A DNA stretch of 64,000 nt from CAWKGV01 sp963849305. GTDB taxonomy: Bacteria; Pseudomonadota; Alphaproteobacteria; Acetobacterales; Acetobacteraceae. The notes beneath the pieces are model-generated. The model ran no database searches. It saw only the letters and a list, made by a program, of their open reading frames with translations, and was not told the DNA's origin. Where the stretch lies: assembly GCA_963849305.1 (NCBI GenBank), contig CAWKGV010000016.1:1-64000 (forward strand), in the 5' to 3' direction. The position numbers were made by a program, and so were the translations under genes. Shown one piece after another: positions 1 through 8,800 of this stretch. Numbering within the stretch: position 1 is the first letter of the stretch; the number at the start of each line of letters is the position of its first letter.

Positions 1-1
1 T

Positions 2-892
2 CTGGTCAACGTGCCGATTGGTCTGCTCGCGTTTGTGGTGGGCTGGATCAAACTCCCCAGGGTTTCCGGCCACGACGTTCCGGCGCCGAATTTTTGGGCG
101 GCCGCGATGATCACCATCGGCATCGCCGCGCTGACATTCGGGATCGTGAAGCTGAACGATTGGGGTTGGAGCTCGTATGGCGTCTCGCTGAGTTTTGCTG
201 CCGCAGCGACAATGTCGGCGCTGTTCGTGGTGCACTGCCTGCGGTCCGGCAACCCGTTTATCGATCCTGCCCTGTTTCGGATCCGGGAATTTGCCGGCGC
301 GTGTTTGACGATGGCACCGTTTTCCATCGCGTTCGGCGGCTTTCTGCTCTCGCTCGTGCTGTGGGAGCAAGGCGTGTGGAACTGGACCGCCATGAAGATC
401 GGTCTGGCCATCGCACCGGGTCCCTTCATGGTTCCCGTCACGTCGTTGTTGTTGGCGGGACGGTTGATCGCCCGTTTCGGCGCCGCGACGGTCGTGGCGG
501 CCGGACTGGTCGTCTTCGCCGCAGGCGTGGTCGTTTGGGCAGTGCTGGCCGGATCGCATCCCGACCTGGGGTTCGCTGTCGTCAGCGTGATTCCGTCGGG
601 CATCGGTGTCGGGCTGACGTCGCCGACGCTGATGGGGGTCGGCACGTCGGTGCTTCCGGCGTCGTCGTTCGCAACCGGGTCCGGCGTGATCAACATGGTT
701 CGCCAACTCGGTTTCGCCGTCGGCGTCGCCATCTTCGTCGCCATCGTCGGATCACCTGGCTCGGTGGAGGCACAGATGGCGGCATTTCGCATCGCCTGGT
801 GGGTGATGGCGGCGATCACCGCGCTTGGCCTGATGCCGCTACTTCTGCTGATGCGGCGGAGGAGCGCCGTTACGGCCGTGGAACCCGCGTAG
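2..892 (+). CDS. MFS multidrug-type transporter (DHA2/EmrB-QacA-like), 3' part
   Basis: The reading frame is open from the left window edge, so the 5' end of the gene lies outside. What is seen is about 296 residues with some eight hydrophobic segments. The frame enters at LVNVPIGL, a motif that in 14-helix DHA2 transporters lies around the sixth helix, so roughly the C-terminal 60 percent is present. It ends with an Arg-rich tail (LLMRRRS) and a normal stop. Members of this inner-membrane family use the proton gradient to expel drugs or other small molecules; the substrate cannot be told from sequence. No partner gene (HlyD/EmrA type) is visible downstream, where an IS110-type remnant follows after about 240 bases. 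An internal GTG at 11 is not a credible start. Confidence 0.85.
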   Translation: MVNVPIGLLAFVVGWIKLPRVSGHDVPAPNFWAAAMITIGIAALTFGIVKLNDWGWSSYGVSLSFAAAATMSALFVVHCLRSGNPFIDPALFRIREFAGACLTMAPFSIAFGGFLLSLVLWEQGVWNWTAMKIGLAIAPGPFMVPVTSLLLAGRLIARFGAATVVAAGLVVFAAGVVVWAVLAGSHPDLGFAVVSVIPSGIGVGLTSPTLMGVGTSVLPASSFATGSGVINMVRQLGFAVGVAIFVAIVGSPGSVEAQMAAFRIAWWVMAAITALGLMPLLLLMRRRSAVTAVEPA

Positions 893-950
893 ATCGGGCG
901 CCCAGCCACCGGCCTGCCAGTAAGTGTAGCGGCCCGCACTCATCCGGGGC

Positions 951-1055
951 TGTGCTCGCAAACATCGGCAATTCTTGCTCACGCTTTCTGCCACTGTGCT
1001 CGCCATCATCGGCTCGTGCTCGCAATCCGACGGATGTGCTCACACTCTCTGCCAC
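951..1055. repeat. Two imperfect copies of a short unit upstream of the IS110 remnant
   Basis: Bases 951-993 and 995-1055 both begin TGTGCTCGC, carry CATCGGC a few bases later, and end in GCTCAC followed by CTCTCTGCCAC or CTTTCTGCCAC. The second unit is longer and contains an extra TGCTCGCAATCC. No convincing gene is present between 893 and 1129. The repeat may be old target sequence of the neighbouring insertion element or simple local duplication. Confidence 0.4.
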
Positions 1056-1129
1056 CGACGCCAGAAGCCCGCGGATCAGGCGTTCTGTTTTTTTGAGAGC
1101 TGCTCCGCGAATCCGAAAGTCTTGATGGG

Positions 1130-2210
1130 GTGGACGGCCCCCGCTCCCGGCATCGATGTGCCACAATGTGGTCGTCTGTGAGCGCCACAACGAGAGGAGC
1201 CGTCCGCCATGCACGTTACCACCATTGGTCTCGATCTTGCCAAGCACTGGTTCCAAGCGCACGGAGTTGACGCGAACGGCCAGACTGCCGTGCGTCGCAA
1301 GCTGCGCCGCAGCGAGGTGCTTGCGTTTTTAGGTCGTTGCCACCATGCCTGGTCGGCATGGAGGCATGCGCGACCGCGCATCATTGGGCGCGCGAGCTGA
1401 CTGGCGTTGGGCATACGGCGAAGCTGATGCCACCGGCGTACGTGAAGGCCTACGTCAGCGCAACAAGAACGACGCTGCCGACGCCGAGGCCATCTGCGAG
1501 GCGGTTGCGCGACCGTCGATGCGTTTTGTGCCGGTGAAGGGCGCAGAACAGCAATCCGTGCTGATGCTGCATCGCGCCCGCAGCCTGCTGGTGCGGCAAC
1601 GCACCATGCTGGTCAACGCGCTTCGCGCCCACATGGCGGAATGCGGCATTGTCGCGCCGCAGGGTCTCAGGAATGTCGAGTTGCTCACAAAGACAGTTGC
1701 TGATGAGCGGGTTCGGCTTCCGGAGCTTGCGCGGTCGATTCTGCAGGTGATCGTGGATCAGCTGTCCGACACAGCGGCCAGGATCCGGGGGATCGAGGCG
1801 TGGCTGGCCAATGGCATCGCCAATGCAGGGTGAGCCAGATGCTCGCGACGGTGCCGGGCGTCGGCATCATGGGTGCCAGTGCAATTGCCGCCACGGTCGC
1901 TGATCCATCGCTATTCCGATCTGGCCGCGAGTTCGCCGCCTGGTTGGGAATGACGCCACGGCAGAACTCCAGTGGCGGCAAGGAACGCCTCGGCCGCACC
2001 AGCAAGCGCGGCGACAAATATATCCGCAGCCTGCTCATCGCCGGCGCTGTCGCCGTTCTGCGCCATGCTCGCAATCGGCCGACACGAGACGGCGAATGGG
2101 TTCGCGCAATGTTGGCGCGCAAGCCGACCAAGGTCGCCGCGGTCGCGCTGGCCAACAAGACCATGTCGCCAGAGCAGCCTCGAAACTCCTTGCACGCGGG
2201 GGCCGTCCAC
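1130..2210 (+). mobile_element. IS110/IS1111-type insertion sequence remnant
   Basis: A perfect 14-base inverted repeat marks the element: GTGGACGGCCCCCG at 1130-1143 and its reverse complement at 2197-2210. Between them lies a decayed IS110-family transposase gene. Members of the IS1111 subgroup carry subterminal inverted repeats outside the transposase gene, which fits. The element is shorter than a usual full copy because the transposase C-terminus and the following non-coding tail are missing, so the right end probably suffered an internal deletion that kept the inverted repeat. It cannot encode a complete transposase as read. Confidence 0.75.
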
Positions 2211-2216
2211 ATATGA
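1209..2216 (+). pseudogene. IS110 family transposase, frameshifted and 3'-truncated
   Basis: Four reading-frame segments line up to one IS110 transposase: about 1209-1335 (starts MHVTTIGLDLAKHWF), about 1337-1455 (PPCLVGMEACATAHHWAREL), about 1455-1830 (NKNDAADAEAICEAVARPSM, then the long helical region) and about 1830-2168 (ATVPGVG, then TPRQNSSGGKERLG). The first Asp of the DEDD catalytic domain is in GLDLAK; the second domain shows the usual SSGGKERLGR stretch with the conserved serines. Three frame changes and a divergence after LANKT, where family members continue for some 20 residues, make it non-functional. A purine-rich AACGAGAGGAG precedes the ATG at 1209 and supports that start. Confidence 0.85.
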
Positions 2217-2411
2217 ATTCGCACCGTCGAACCGCGTCTCAGGGCCGGGATGATGTGCGACCTCCGCCGAAGTGGTAATGATCGCCGTGCGCACCAAGGT
2301 CCACTGCTCGCAATTGCCACGCCGTCCGTTCGGCGCGCAACGCGCCCGCAGCCTTTGCTGGTGGCGCGCTGATCGGTGCACTCGGCGACCTCTCGGTTTG
2401 CGGCTGCTCGC

Positions 2412-2721
2412 GATGTCGCCGTAGGTTAATGAGGCATGGATGCCCCGTGTACACGAGCCGCCGCCCGCTGCTCCCCTGTATACACCCGCAGCCTCCCCTG
2501 GTTTACACCTGCCGCCTTCCCCGCGGGCCGGTGACGCTCCTTGCCGGCGAAAATAATGCCGGCCCCTCGGGGTCGCTATCGCCGATGTGACCGCAGGTTA
2601 ATGAGGCATGAATGCTCCGTGTACACGAGCCGCAGCCCGCTGCCCTCTCGTGTACACCCGCCGCCTCCGCCGCGAGCCCCGGTGTACACCTGCCGCCTCC
2701 CCCGCAAGCCCAGGTGTACAC
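2412..2721. repeat. Array of GTGTACAC palindromes spaced 31-32 bp, in two blocks
   Basis: GTGTACAC occurs at 2447, 2619, 2650, 2682 and 2714, with one-base variants GTATACAC at 2478 and GTTTACAC at 2501. Within the second block the starts are 31, 32 and 32 bases apart, close to three helical turns. The sequence between palindromes is itself related (GCCGCCTCC then CGCAAGCCC or similar). Each block is introduced by AGGTTAATGAGGCATG, at 2423 and 2595, so a unit of about 172 bases was duplicated. The array occupies the otherwise gene-free stretch 2217-2772, between the IS110 remnant and the 3' end of the aminotransferase gene. It could be a protein-binding array or a minisatellite. Confidence 0.7.
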
Positions 2722-2772
2722 CACACTCAGCCCAGCCAGCGCCCTATCGTTGCAGTTGGTGAACCTGCCGCG

Positions 2773-3933
2773 CTATCGCCACCCCGTCAGCCGCTCCGCC
2801 GCCTCGATCATGTCCGCCTCGGGACCGCAATAGCTGAAGCGCACGAAGCGGTTGCCGCGCGCGCGGTCGAAATCGACGCCCGGCGCGGCGGCGATCTTGG
2901 CCTCGGCGAGCATCCGCGCGCAAGGGCGGCGCTGTCGTTCGAGCGCTGGGTGACGTCGGCGAACAGGTAGAACGCGCCCTCGGCCGGGCTCGACAGGGCG
3001 AAACCGGCGCCCGGCAAAGCGCGCACCAGATGGTCGCGCGAGCGGCGATAGCGCGCGACGTTGGCTTGCAACTCCGTCATGGCAATCGAGCGCCGCCTCC
3101 GCCGCGACCTGGGCGATATGCGGGGCGCTGATGAACAGGTTCTGCGCCAGGCATTCCACCGGCCGGAGCAGATCGTCGGGCAAGACCAGCCAGCCGACCC
3201 GCCAGCCGGTCATGCTGAAATATTTCGAGAAACTGTTCACCACGACCGCGTGCGGGCTCAGCGCCGCCGCAGTGGCGAGCGCGCTCTCGTAATTCAGGCC
3301 GTGATAGATCTCGTCGCTGACCAGCCGCACGCCGGCACGGTCGCACCAGGCGGCGATCGCGGCCAGCTCGTCCGGGTGCAGCATGGTGCCGGCGGGGTTG
3401 CAGGGGCTCGCCACGATCAGCCCGTCCGGCGGCGGGTCGAGCCGCTCCAGCATGGCGACCGTCGGCTGGAACCGGGTCTCCGGCCCCGTGTCCAGGATCA
3501 GCGGCTGAAAGCCGAGCGCGGTCAGGATATTGACGTAGGGCGGGTAGAACGGCGCGGCCAGCGCCACCCGGTCGCCGGGGTCGAAGGCGGCCAGGAAGGC
3601 GAGCGGGAACGCGCCCGAGGCGCCGACCGTCACCGCGACCCGCTCGGGCGGCAGCGCCAGCCCGTACCACGCGCGGTAATGCGCCGCGATCCGTTCACGC
3701 AGCGAGCGGCGGCCGAACGCCTCGGTGTAGCCAAGCGGATCGCCCGAACGTAGCGCGGCGGCGGCGGCGGCCAGCGCGCCCCGCGGCGCCGCAGTGCCAG
3801 GCTGTCCCACCTCCATGCGGATCACGCCCGGCGCCCCGGGCGGCAGCGAGGCCTGGCGCGCGTTGGCGGCGGCGATCACGTCCATGACCATGAACGGCGG
3901 CGCCGCCGCGCCGCGTCCGACCTTCAGCGCCAT
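2773..3933 (-). CDS. Class I/II PLP-dependent aminotransferase, two compensating frameshifts
   Basis: Fold-type I aminotransferase of about 386 residues. Recognisable motifs are SPCNPAGTMLHPDEL (NPxG), LVSDEIYHGLNY (cofactor-binding Asp and Tyr) and NSFSKYFSMTGWRVGW, which holds the PLP lysine. The reading frame leaves near 3079 (an apparent extra base after ALDC) and is resumed near 2925; between these points the true protein (MTELQANVARYRRSRD to SNDSAALAR) lies in another frame. The two indels compensate, so the C-terminus (FVRFSYCGPEADMIEAAERL) is back in phase. ATG at 3933 is chosen because it lies four bases after the stop of the upstream gamma-glutamyltransferase, suggesting one transcript. 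The amino-donor specificity cannot be assigned. Confidence 0.8.
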   Translation of the reverse strand: MALKVGRGAAAPPFMVMDVIAAANARQASLPPGAPGVIRMEVGQPGTAAPRGALAAAAAALRSGDPLGYTEAFGRRSLRERIAAHYRAWYGLALPPERVAVTVGASGAFPLAFLAAFDPGDRVALAAPFYPPYVNILTALGFQPLILDTGPETRFQPTVAMLERLDPPPDGLIVASPCNPAGTMLHPDELAAIAAWCDRAGVRLVSDEIYHGLNYESALATAAALSPHAVVVNSFSKYFSMTGWRVGWLVLPDDLLRPVECLAQNLFISAPHIAQVAAEAALDCHDGVASQRRALSPLARPSGARFAGRRFRPVEPGRGRVLPVRRRHPALERQRRPCARMLAEAKIAAAPGVDFDRARGNRFVRFSYCGPEADMIEAAERLTGWR

Positions 3934-3937
3934 CCGC

Positions 3938-5408
3938 TCAACCCCCGCCGCCGAGCGCCAGGCCGGCGCCGCGCGGGTCGGTTGCCCAGCCGCAGCTCTG
4001 CTGCGCATCCGGCAGGTAATCGCTGCACCCGATGACATTGGCCCGACCGGGCTCCGGCACGGGCACCGGCATCGGCTGGCCGCTGCGCAGCGTGTTCACC
4101 ATCGCCACGGCGGTCGCGAGCGCCGCGGCGTTCTGGCCGGAGCCGCCCACCTCGGCGCGGAAGGCCCGGCGTCCGCGGCTCCAGGCGATCGCGGCGGCGA
4201 GCAGCGGCGGCGGCACATCGCGCGGCGAGGCGGCGAGCAGAAAGCCAAGGCCCGGCACGATCCGCCCGGTGCCGAACAAATTGTCCATGCTGAGCGCGCA
4301 GGCGACCGCGCCGCCATCCTTGTCGAGTGCCAGAGCGTGGTGGTGGCGGCAGTGGCGGCAGCCCGGCAGCCGGGGACTCGGCCGACAGCAGTGCCGTCGG
4401 GCTGCCGCCTGTGGCCCGCCACGCTGCCGCCACCTCCTGGGCACGCGCGCTTGCGTCCGCCAGCGCGGCGGGATTGGCCTCGAGCACCTGGAACGCGGCG
4501 GCCGCGGCGAGCCCGCCATCGGCCGGCGGCGGCAGGAACGCCACCGTGTTCCGGCCGGCGCCCAGCAGGATCGCCGCGCCGGTACGCGGCAGGCCGTCGC
4601 GCAATTGCGTCAGCGTCAGCGGCGCCCCGACGAGACGCGAGCCCTCGACGATCTGGCGCGCCAGCGTGCCTTGGTAAAAGTCGCCCACCCCCGCGGTGCG
4701 GAGCTGCGCCAAGGTTCCGGCCAAGCCCGGCTGTATGAACTTGTCGCCCACCGCGAGCGGGACGCCGCCTCGGCTGAATACTGTTCGCGCCTGTGGGTCG
4801 GCGAACAGCGGGCCAGCCACTAGGCGGAGGTCGTCCACGAAGGCGCGGGATGCGGTAGCCCCGTCGCGGGCCAGGTTCTCCGCGGGGCGGATCAGCAGCT
4901 CGAACGGCAGGTGGCCGTAGCGCGCGTGCAGCAGGAACAGGCCGCGCGCGAACATCGGCACGGCCGCCGGGCGATCGGCCCCAACGGGGGGCTGGGCTGG
5001 CGCGAGTGGCACGAACAGGATCGCCTCGGGCACGCCGTGGTTGGGCGAGTCTCGCTTGGGCTGGTAGGCGAGGCAGGCGCCGCCGCCGCCGAGCCCCGCG
5101 CGCGAGGGCAGCGTGACCGAGAGCGCCATCGCCATCGCCACCGCCGCATCCGCCGCATCGCCGCCGGCCGAGAGCGCCTGGCGGCCGATCAAGGCGGCCT
5201 GCGGCTCGTCGGCGACCACCGCGCCGAGGAAGCCGCTCACATGGCCTGGCTGCCCCTCCGGAATGCTGTTGCCGCCCGTGACCGTGTTGGTCGCGAACTG
5301 GATGCTGGAGCACCCCGCCAGCGCGAGCGCGGCCCCGAGCAAAGCGCACGCGCGCCAGCGCGGCGCGCGCGTGATTCGATCGGCCCTCGGCCTGATCCTG
5401 CTTGGCAC
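3938..5408 (-). CDS. Gamma-glutamyltransferase family lipoprotein, frameshifted
   Basis: The product starts (GTG at 5408) with a basic stretch, a hydrophobic helix and the lipobox LALAGCSS, so it is predicted to be exported and lipidated. GGT large-subunit features follow: GGDAADAAVAMAMALSVTLP and GLGGGGACLAYQP. The small-subunit part is found in a second frame from about 4340 to the stop at 3938, with LDKDGGAVACALSMDNLFG and GLGFLLAASPRD. One frameshift near 4335-4345 separates the two. It falls just where the autocatalytic threonine is expected, so the nucleophile cannot be verified. The family cleaves gamma-glutamyl bonds such as those of glutathione in the periplasm. It is directly followed by the aminotransferase gene. 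Confidence 0.75.
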
Positions 5409-5569
5409 CTCGCTCCCCCGCTACGGCGGCCGGGCGCCGTTTCAGGGCCGGGCCATGTCCTCTCGATCGGGGGGTGCCTTAAACGGCTTGTCCCGAGCCG
5501 GCAACCGAACGCGCTTGCACCGCGGGCGCGGGCCAGGGAAGCTGAGGGACCGCACGAGAGGCAGCCCGC

Positions 5570-6319
5570 ATGTCCGCACTGTTCCGGCCGGCAGTCCTAT
5601 CCCTCGCCTTGGTGCTGGGTTGCGCTGGGCTTCGCCCGGCCGCGGCCGAGCAGTTCACCCCGGCGCAGCGGGCCGAGATCGTGCGCATCCTGCGCGATGC
5701 GCTGACCCAGGATCCCTCGATTTTGCGCGATGCTGTGGCCGCATTGCAGGCCGAGGAAAGCAAGCGCCAGGCGGCATCGGTGCTGGCGCACGCGGCCTCG
5801 TTGATCGATCCCGCCGACCCGGTGGCCGGCAACCCCAAGGGCGACGTGACGATCGTTGAGTTCTTCGACACCAGGTGCCCGTTCTGCCGCCGGCTGGAGC
5901 CGGCGATGGCCGGCCTGCTCGTCCAGGATCACGGGGTGCGGCTGGTGTACAAGGATCTGCCGATTCTCGGACCGGCCAGCGTCCTGGGCTCGCGCGCCCT
6001 GCTCGCGGCCCAGCGGCAGGGGGGCTATGAGGCGCTGCGCACCGCGATCATGCGCGCCCCGCCCGATACCACCCAGGCAACGGTGCGCGAGGCAGCCGAG
6101 CAGGCGGGACTCGACTGGTCGCGGTTGCAGCGCGACATGGCCGACCCCGCGATCGACCGGCGCCTGACCGCCAATTTGCATTTGGCCCGCGAGCTTGGGA
6201 TCGACGGCACCCCGGCCCTGGTGATCGGCCGGCAGTTCATACCTGGCGCGGTGGACTTGGCGGCGTTGCAGAAAGCGGTGGGCGCGGCGCGGGACCGCGC
6301 CGAAGCCCCGGGCCACTGA
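5570..6319 (+). CDS. DsbA-family thioredoxin-fold protein, exported
   Basis: 249 residues with an N-terminal signal peptide (hydrophobic residues 7-20, cleavage probably after RPAAA), a helical region with QDPSILRDAVAALQ, and a thioredoxin fold with the redox motif CPFC at residues 103-106. The cis-proline loop is GIDGTPALVIG near residue 215. This matches Com1/DsbA-like oxidoreductases, which introduce or reshuffle disulfides in periplasmic proteins; reductase or chaperone roles are also known in the family. A DsbB partner is not visible. The gene is divergent from the gamma-glutamyltransferase gene with about 160 bases between, and is followed by a GC-rich hairpin at 6320-6352. Confidence 0.88.
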   Translation: MSALFRPAVLSLALVLGCAGLRPAAAEQFTPAQRAEIVRILRDALTQDPSILRDAVAALQAEESKRQAASVLAHAASLIDPADPVAGNPKGDVTIVEFFDTRCPFCRRLEPAMAGLLVQDHGVRLVYKDLPILGPASVLGSRALLAAQRQGGYEALRTAIMRAPPDTTQATVREAAEQAGLDWSRLQRDMADPAIDRRLTANLHLARELGIDGTPALVIGRQFIPGAVDLAALQKAVGAARDRAEAPGH

Positions 6320-6352
6320 CCCTCCCCGCCCTTTCGCTGGGGCGGGCGAGGG
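6320..6352. repeat. GC-rich inverted repeat after the dsbA-like gene
   Basis: CCCTCCCCGCCC is followed after seven bases by GGGGCGGGCGAGGG, forming a strong stem with one bulge. It lies immediately after the stop codon at 6319. It resembles the REP-type palindromes seen elsewhere in this window and may also end transcription, though no run of T follows. Confidence 0.5.
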
Positions 6353-6559
6353 AGTCTCACGCTCCGATCGGTATCCGATCTCGAGACCGCCGGTCCCGTC
6401 TGCGAATCGAACGCCTCACCGTAGCATTCGAAAGTCGGTGCATCGGACACCTGACGTCCCGACTGCGGCAGCCATTTGTTCCAAATGGTATTGATCGTCC
6501 GCCGGATCGTCGAGATATGGTCGCGGTGGGAGAACACCGCGTATCGCCGCGCGGCAATC

Positions 6560-7460
6560 CGAACGCGAACTCAATTCCGCGGGCGCGGTTGAGCGTCACC
6601 ACGGGCGAGGGTTGCAGGCGCTCGAGCACCGCATACAGCACGTCGATCTGCCCCCAATCGGTGTCCCGCGCGTATGCGGCGCGGGCGTGCAGGCGGCGAT
6701 GGCCGCCTGGATCTGGTACGGCCCGGCCGGCGATGGCGCATCGCCTTTTCGATCAGCGCCAGGCCTTCAGCGATCACCTTGCCGTCCCAAAGAAGGCGGT
6801 CCTGATCCTCAAGGAGTACCGATCTCGCCCGCGGCATCGAACCGGGCCGGGGCGCGCGCATGTTGCAGCAACATGAGCGCCGTGAGCCCCATGATCTCCG
6901 GCTCGGTCTGGAATAAGCGCAGCAGCAGGCGTGCCAGCCGGATCGCCTCGCCGCAAAGATCGGCGCGGGCCGATCGGTCGCCCACGGAATAGCCCTCGTT
7001 GAAAACGAGATAGATCATGGCCGCGACGGCGGCGAGGCGCTCGGCGCGCTCGACCGCGCTCGGCGTGTCGAAGGGGACATCGACCCGGGCGATGCGCGCC
7101 TTGGCACGGGTGATGCGCTGCTCCATCGCCGCCTCGCCGACCAAGAAGGCGCGGGCGATCTGCCGGACCGAGAGGCCGGAGACGATGCGCAGCGCCAGTG
7201 CGATCTGCTGGGTGGCCGGCGAATTGGGGGTGGCAGCACATGAACAGCAGGCGCAGCACGTCGTCGCGGTAGTGCGAGTTGTCGAGCCGTTCCGCGAGCG
7301 GAGCCTCGGCGTCGTCGGGATCGAGAGCGCCTCCCCGGCGGCAATGGGGCGTGCCGGCCCCGCCGACGCACGCCGTCCAGCGCGGCGTTGCGCCCATCAG
7401 GATCAGCTAGGCCTTGGGATCACGCGGCACACCATAGGGGATCGGCTCCGGGCGTTCCCG
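6560..7460 (-). pseudogene. ECF-type RNA polymerase sigma factor (C-terminal extension type), degraded
   Basis: Read leftwards from about 7460, fragments in changing frames assemble into a sigma factor of the ECF group that carries a long C-terminal helical extension (DUF6596, ECF42 type). They are GVPRDPKA followed by a stop codon where family members have Trp (near 7408); LRLLFMCCHPQF near 7250; GEAAMEQRITRAKARI near 7120; MIYLVFNEGYSVGDRSARAD through LLLRLFQTEPEIMGLTALML at 7025-6860; DQDRLLWDGKVIAEGLALIE near 6790; and LYAVLERLQPSPVVTLNRA near 6610. Several indels, the stop codon and a missing region 2 N-terminus make it non-functional. Typical partners, DGPF/YCII-domain proteins, are not present nearby. 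Confidence 0.7.
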
Positions 7461-7555
7461 AAGGACGCGAGACTATGCCCGCAGCCGACAGGGCGGCGCA
7501 AAAAAACCTGCGAGGTCCAGCGAAGGGGAGACGGGACTGCCGCCCTTCATACGTC

Positions 7556-7577
7556 ATCCTCGGCGAATGCCGAGGAT
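7556..7577. repeat. REP-like hairpin in a gene-free stretch
   Basis: ATCCTCGGC, four-base loop GAAT, then GCCGAGGAT gives a perfect 9-bp stem. The stretch 7461-7741 around it holds no convincing gene. The right half of that stretch (TGCGGTCAGGCTTGCGTC at 7671) recurs as TGCGGTCTGGCTTGCGTC at 8227, upstream of the second DUF29 gene. Confidence 0.45.
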
Positions 7578-7741
7578 CGATGCCTTGCTTCCGTGCCGGC
7601 GAGAAAGTCGTGGACGCTCGCATTCGCGAGCATGACGAGAAGAGGCCAGAATTTGCTGTCGCGCTTGGAATGCGGTCAGGCTTGCGTCTGCAGCTTGCCC
7701 GCATCATCCTCCGTATTTGGTGCGGCAATTAGCAGCGTGGC

Positions 7742-8173
7742 ATGACCGACATTTACGACTCCGATATCCTGACCTGGAGCGAGGAGCAGGCGGCGCTGCT
7801 GCGCCGGCTCGCGGCCGGCGAACGGCTAAACGATGCCGCCCTGGACTGGCCGAACATCGTCGAGGAGATCGAGAGCGTGGGGCGCGAGCAACTGCACGCG
7901 GTCGAGTCGTATCTGCTGCAAGCCCTCGTCCATATGCTGAAGGCGCAGGCGTGGCCTTCGTCGCCATCAGTCCCCGGCTGGCTGGCCGAAGCGCGGTTGT
8001 ACAGATCGCAGGCGGCGCTCCGGTATGTGCCGTCCATGCGGCAACGACTGGGCCTCGCGCGCATCTACGCCCGCGCACGACACGCGATGCCGGACACGAT
8101 CGAGGGCCAACCGCCGCTGCCGATCCCGACCGATTGCCCGGTGACACTTGATGAGCTGCTAGGAGAGAATTGA
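7742..8173 (+). CDS. DUF29 family protein, copy 1
   Basis: A 143-residue soluble protein with the DUF29 signature: YDSDILTWSEEQAALLRRLA at the N-terminus, LDWPNIVEEIESVGREQ in the middle, and CPVTLDELL near the C-terminus. DUF29 proteins are common in cyanobacteria and Acetobacteraceae, often in multiple copies, and have no established function. The family is mostly helical. The gene is the first of a tandem pair; the next copy starts about 130 bases downstream on the same strand and shares most of the N-terminal half. ATG at 7742 aligns with the start of copy 2. No transmembrane segment or signal peptide is visible. Confidence 0.88.
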   Translation: MTDIYDSDILTWSEEQAALLRRLAAGERLNDAALDWPNIVEEIESVGREQLHAVESYLLQALVHMLKAQAWPSSPSVPGWLAEARLYRSQAALRYVPSMRQRLGLARIYARARHAMPDTIEGQPPLPIPTDCPVTLDELLGEN

Positions 8174-8299
8174 GGGCGAGGTCGGAGGCGGGCGCGAGTC
8201 CGCAGCCTGCTGTCGCCGTGTGGGATGCGGTCTGGCTTGCGTCATTAATTTGCGCGCACCATTGTGGGCATTCGGTACGGCAACTCAGCGGCACCCGGC

Positions 8300-8734
8300 A
8301 TGAGCGAGATTTACGACTCCGACATCCTGACCTGGAGTGAGGAGCAGGCGGCGCTGCTGCGGCGGCTCGCGGCCGGCGAACGAATAAATGACGCCGATCT
8401 GGACTGGGCCAACATCGCCGAGGAGATCGAGTCCGTGGGGCGGAGCGAGCTTCGGGCGTGCGAATCTCTGTTGGTCCAGGCGCTTGCCCACATGATGAAG
8501 GCCGACGCTTGGCCGGACGCGAAACAGCCGGTTGCCCGCTGGCGGCTTGATGCCGAGATGTTCCGCTCGGAAGCGCGCCGCGCCTTCTCGCCCTCCATGC
8601 GGCAGCGGATCGACATCGACGCGCTGTATCGTCGGGCCTTGCGCTGGCTGCCTCCAGCGATCGACGGCCAAGCGCCCTTGCCGCTTCCGGCGAACTGCCC
8701 GGTGACGCTGGACGATCTGCTCCGGGACGATTGA
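8300..8734 (+). CDS. DUF29 family protein, copy 2
   Basis: A 144-residue paralogue of the preceding gene. The first 35 residues are almost identical (YDSDILTWSEEQAALLRRLA, then GERINDADLDW), while the middle has diverged: MMKADAWPDAKQPVARWRLD against the equivalent region of copy 1. The C-terminus again reads NCPVTLDDLL. An upstream in-frame codon at 8264 would add 12 residues, but ATG at 8300 matches copy 1 and is preferred. Upstream sequence is also duplicated (see 8227 against 7671), so the duplication included the promoter region. Function unknown. Confidence 0.88.
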   Translation: MSEIYDSDILTWSEEQAALLRRLAAGERINDADLDWANIAEEIESVGRSELRACESLLVQALAHMMKADAWPDAKQPVARWRLDAEMFRSEARRAFSPSMRQRIDIDALYRRALRWLPPAIDGQAPLPLPANCPVTLDDLLRDD

Positions 8735-8800
8735 GCGCAGCGCATCACGGTAGCCGCCCGGAACAGTTATGGATGGGCTCCAACGCAGCAGGCCGGCGTG

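Noticed and set aside
2412..2721. CRISPR array
   Set aside because: Repeats are short palindromes with related, not unique, spacers, and no cas genes are near.
2503..2970. Several overlapping short frames with VYTxxxP repeats around the GTGTACAC array
   Set aside because: They arise on both strands from translating the tandem repeat and have no ribosome binding site or family similarity.
5113..5859. Long plus-strand frame opposite the gamma-glutamyltransferase gene
   Set aside because: Antisense shadow frame in GC-rich DNA; no motif, and the minus-strand gene is clearly conserved.
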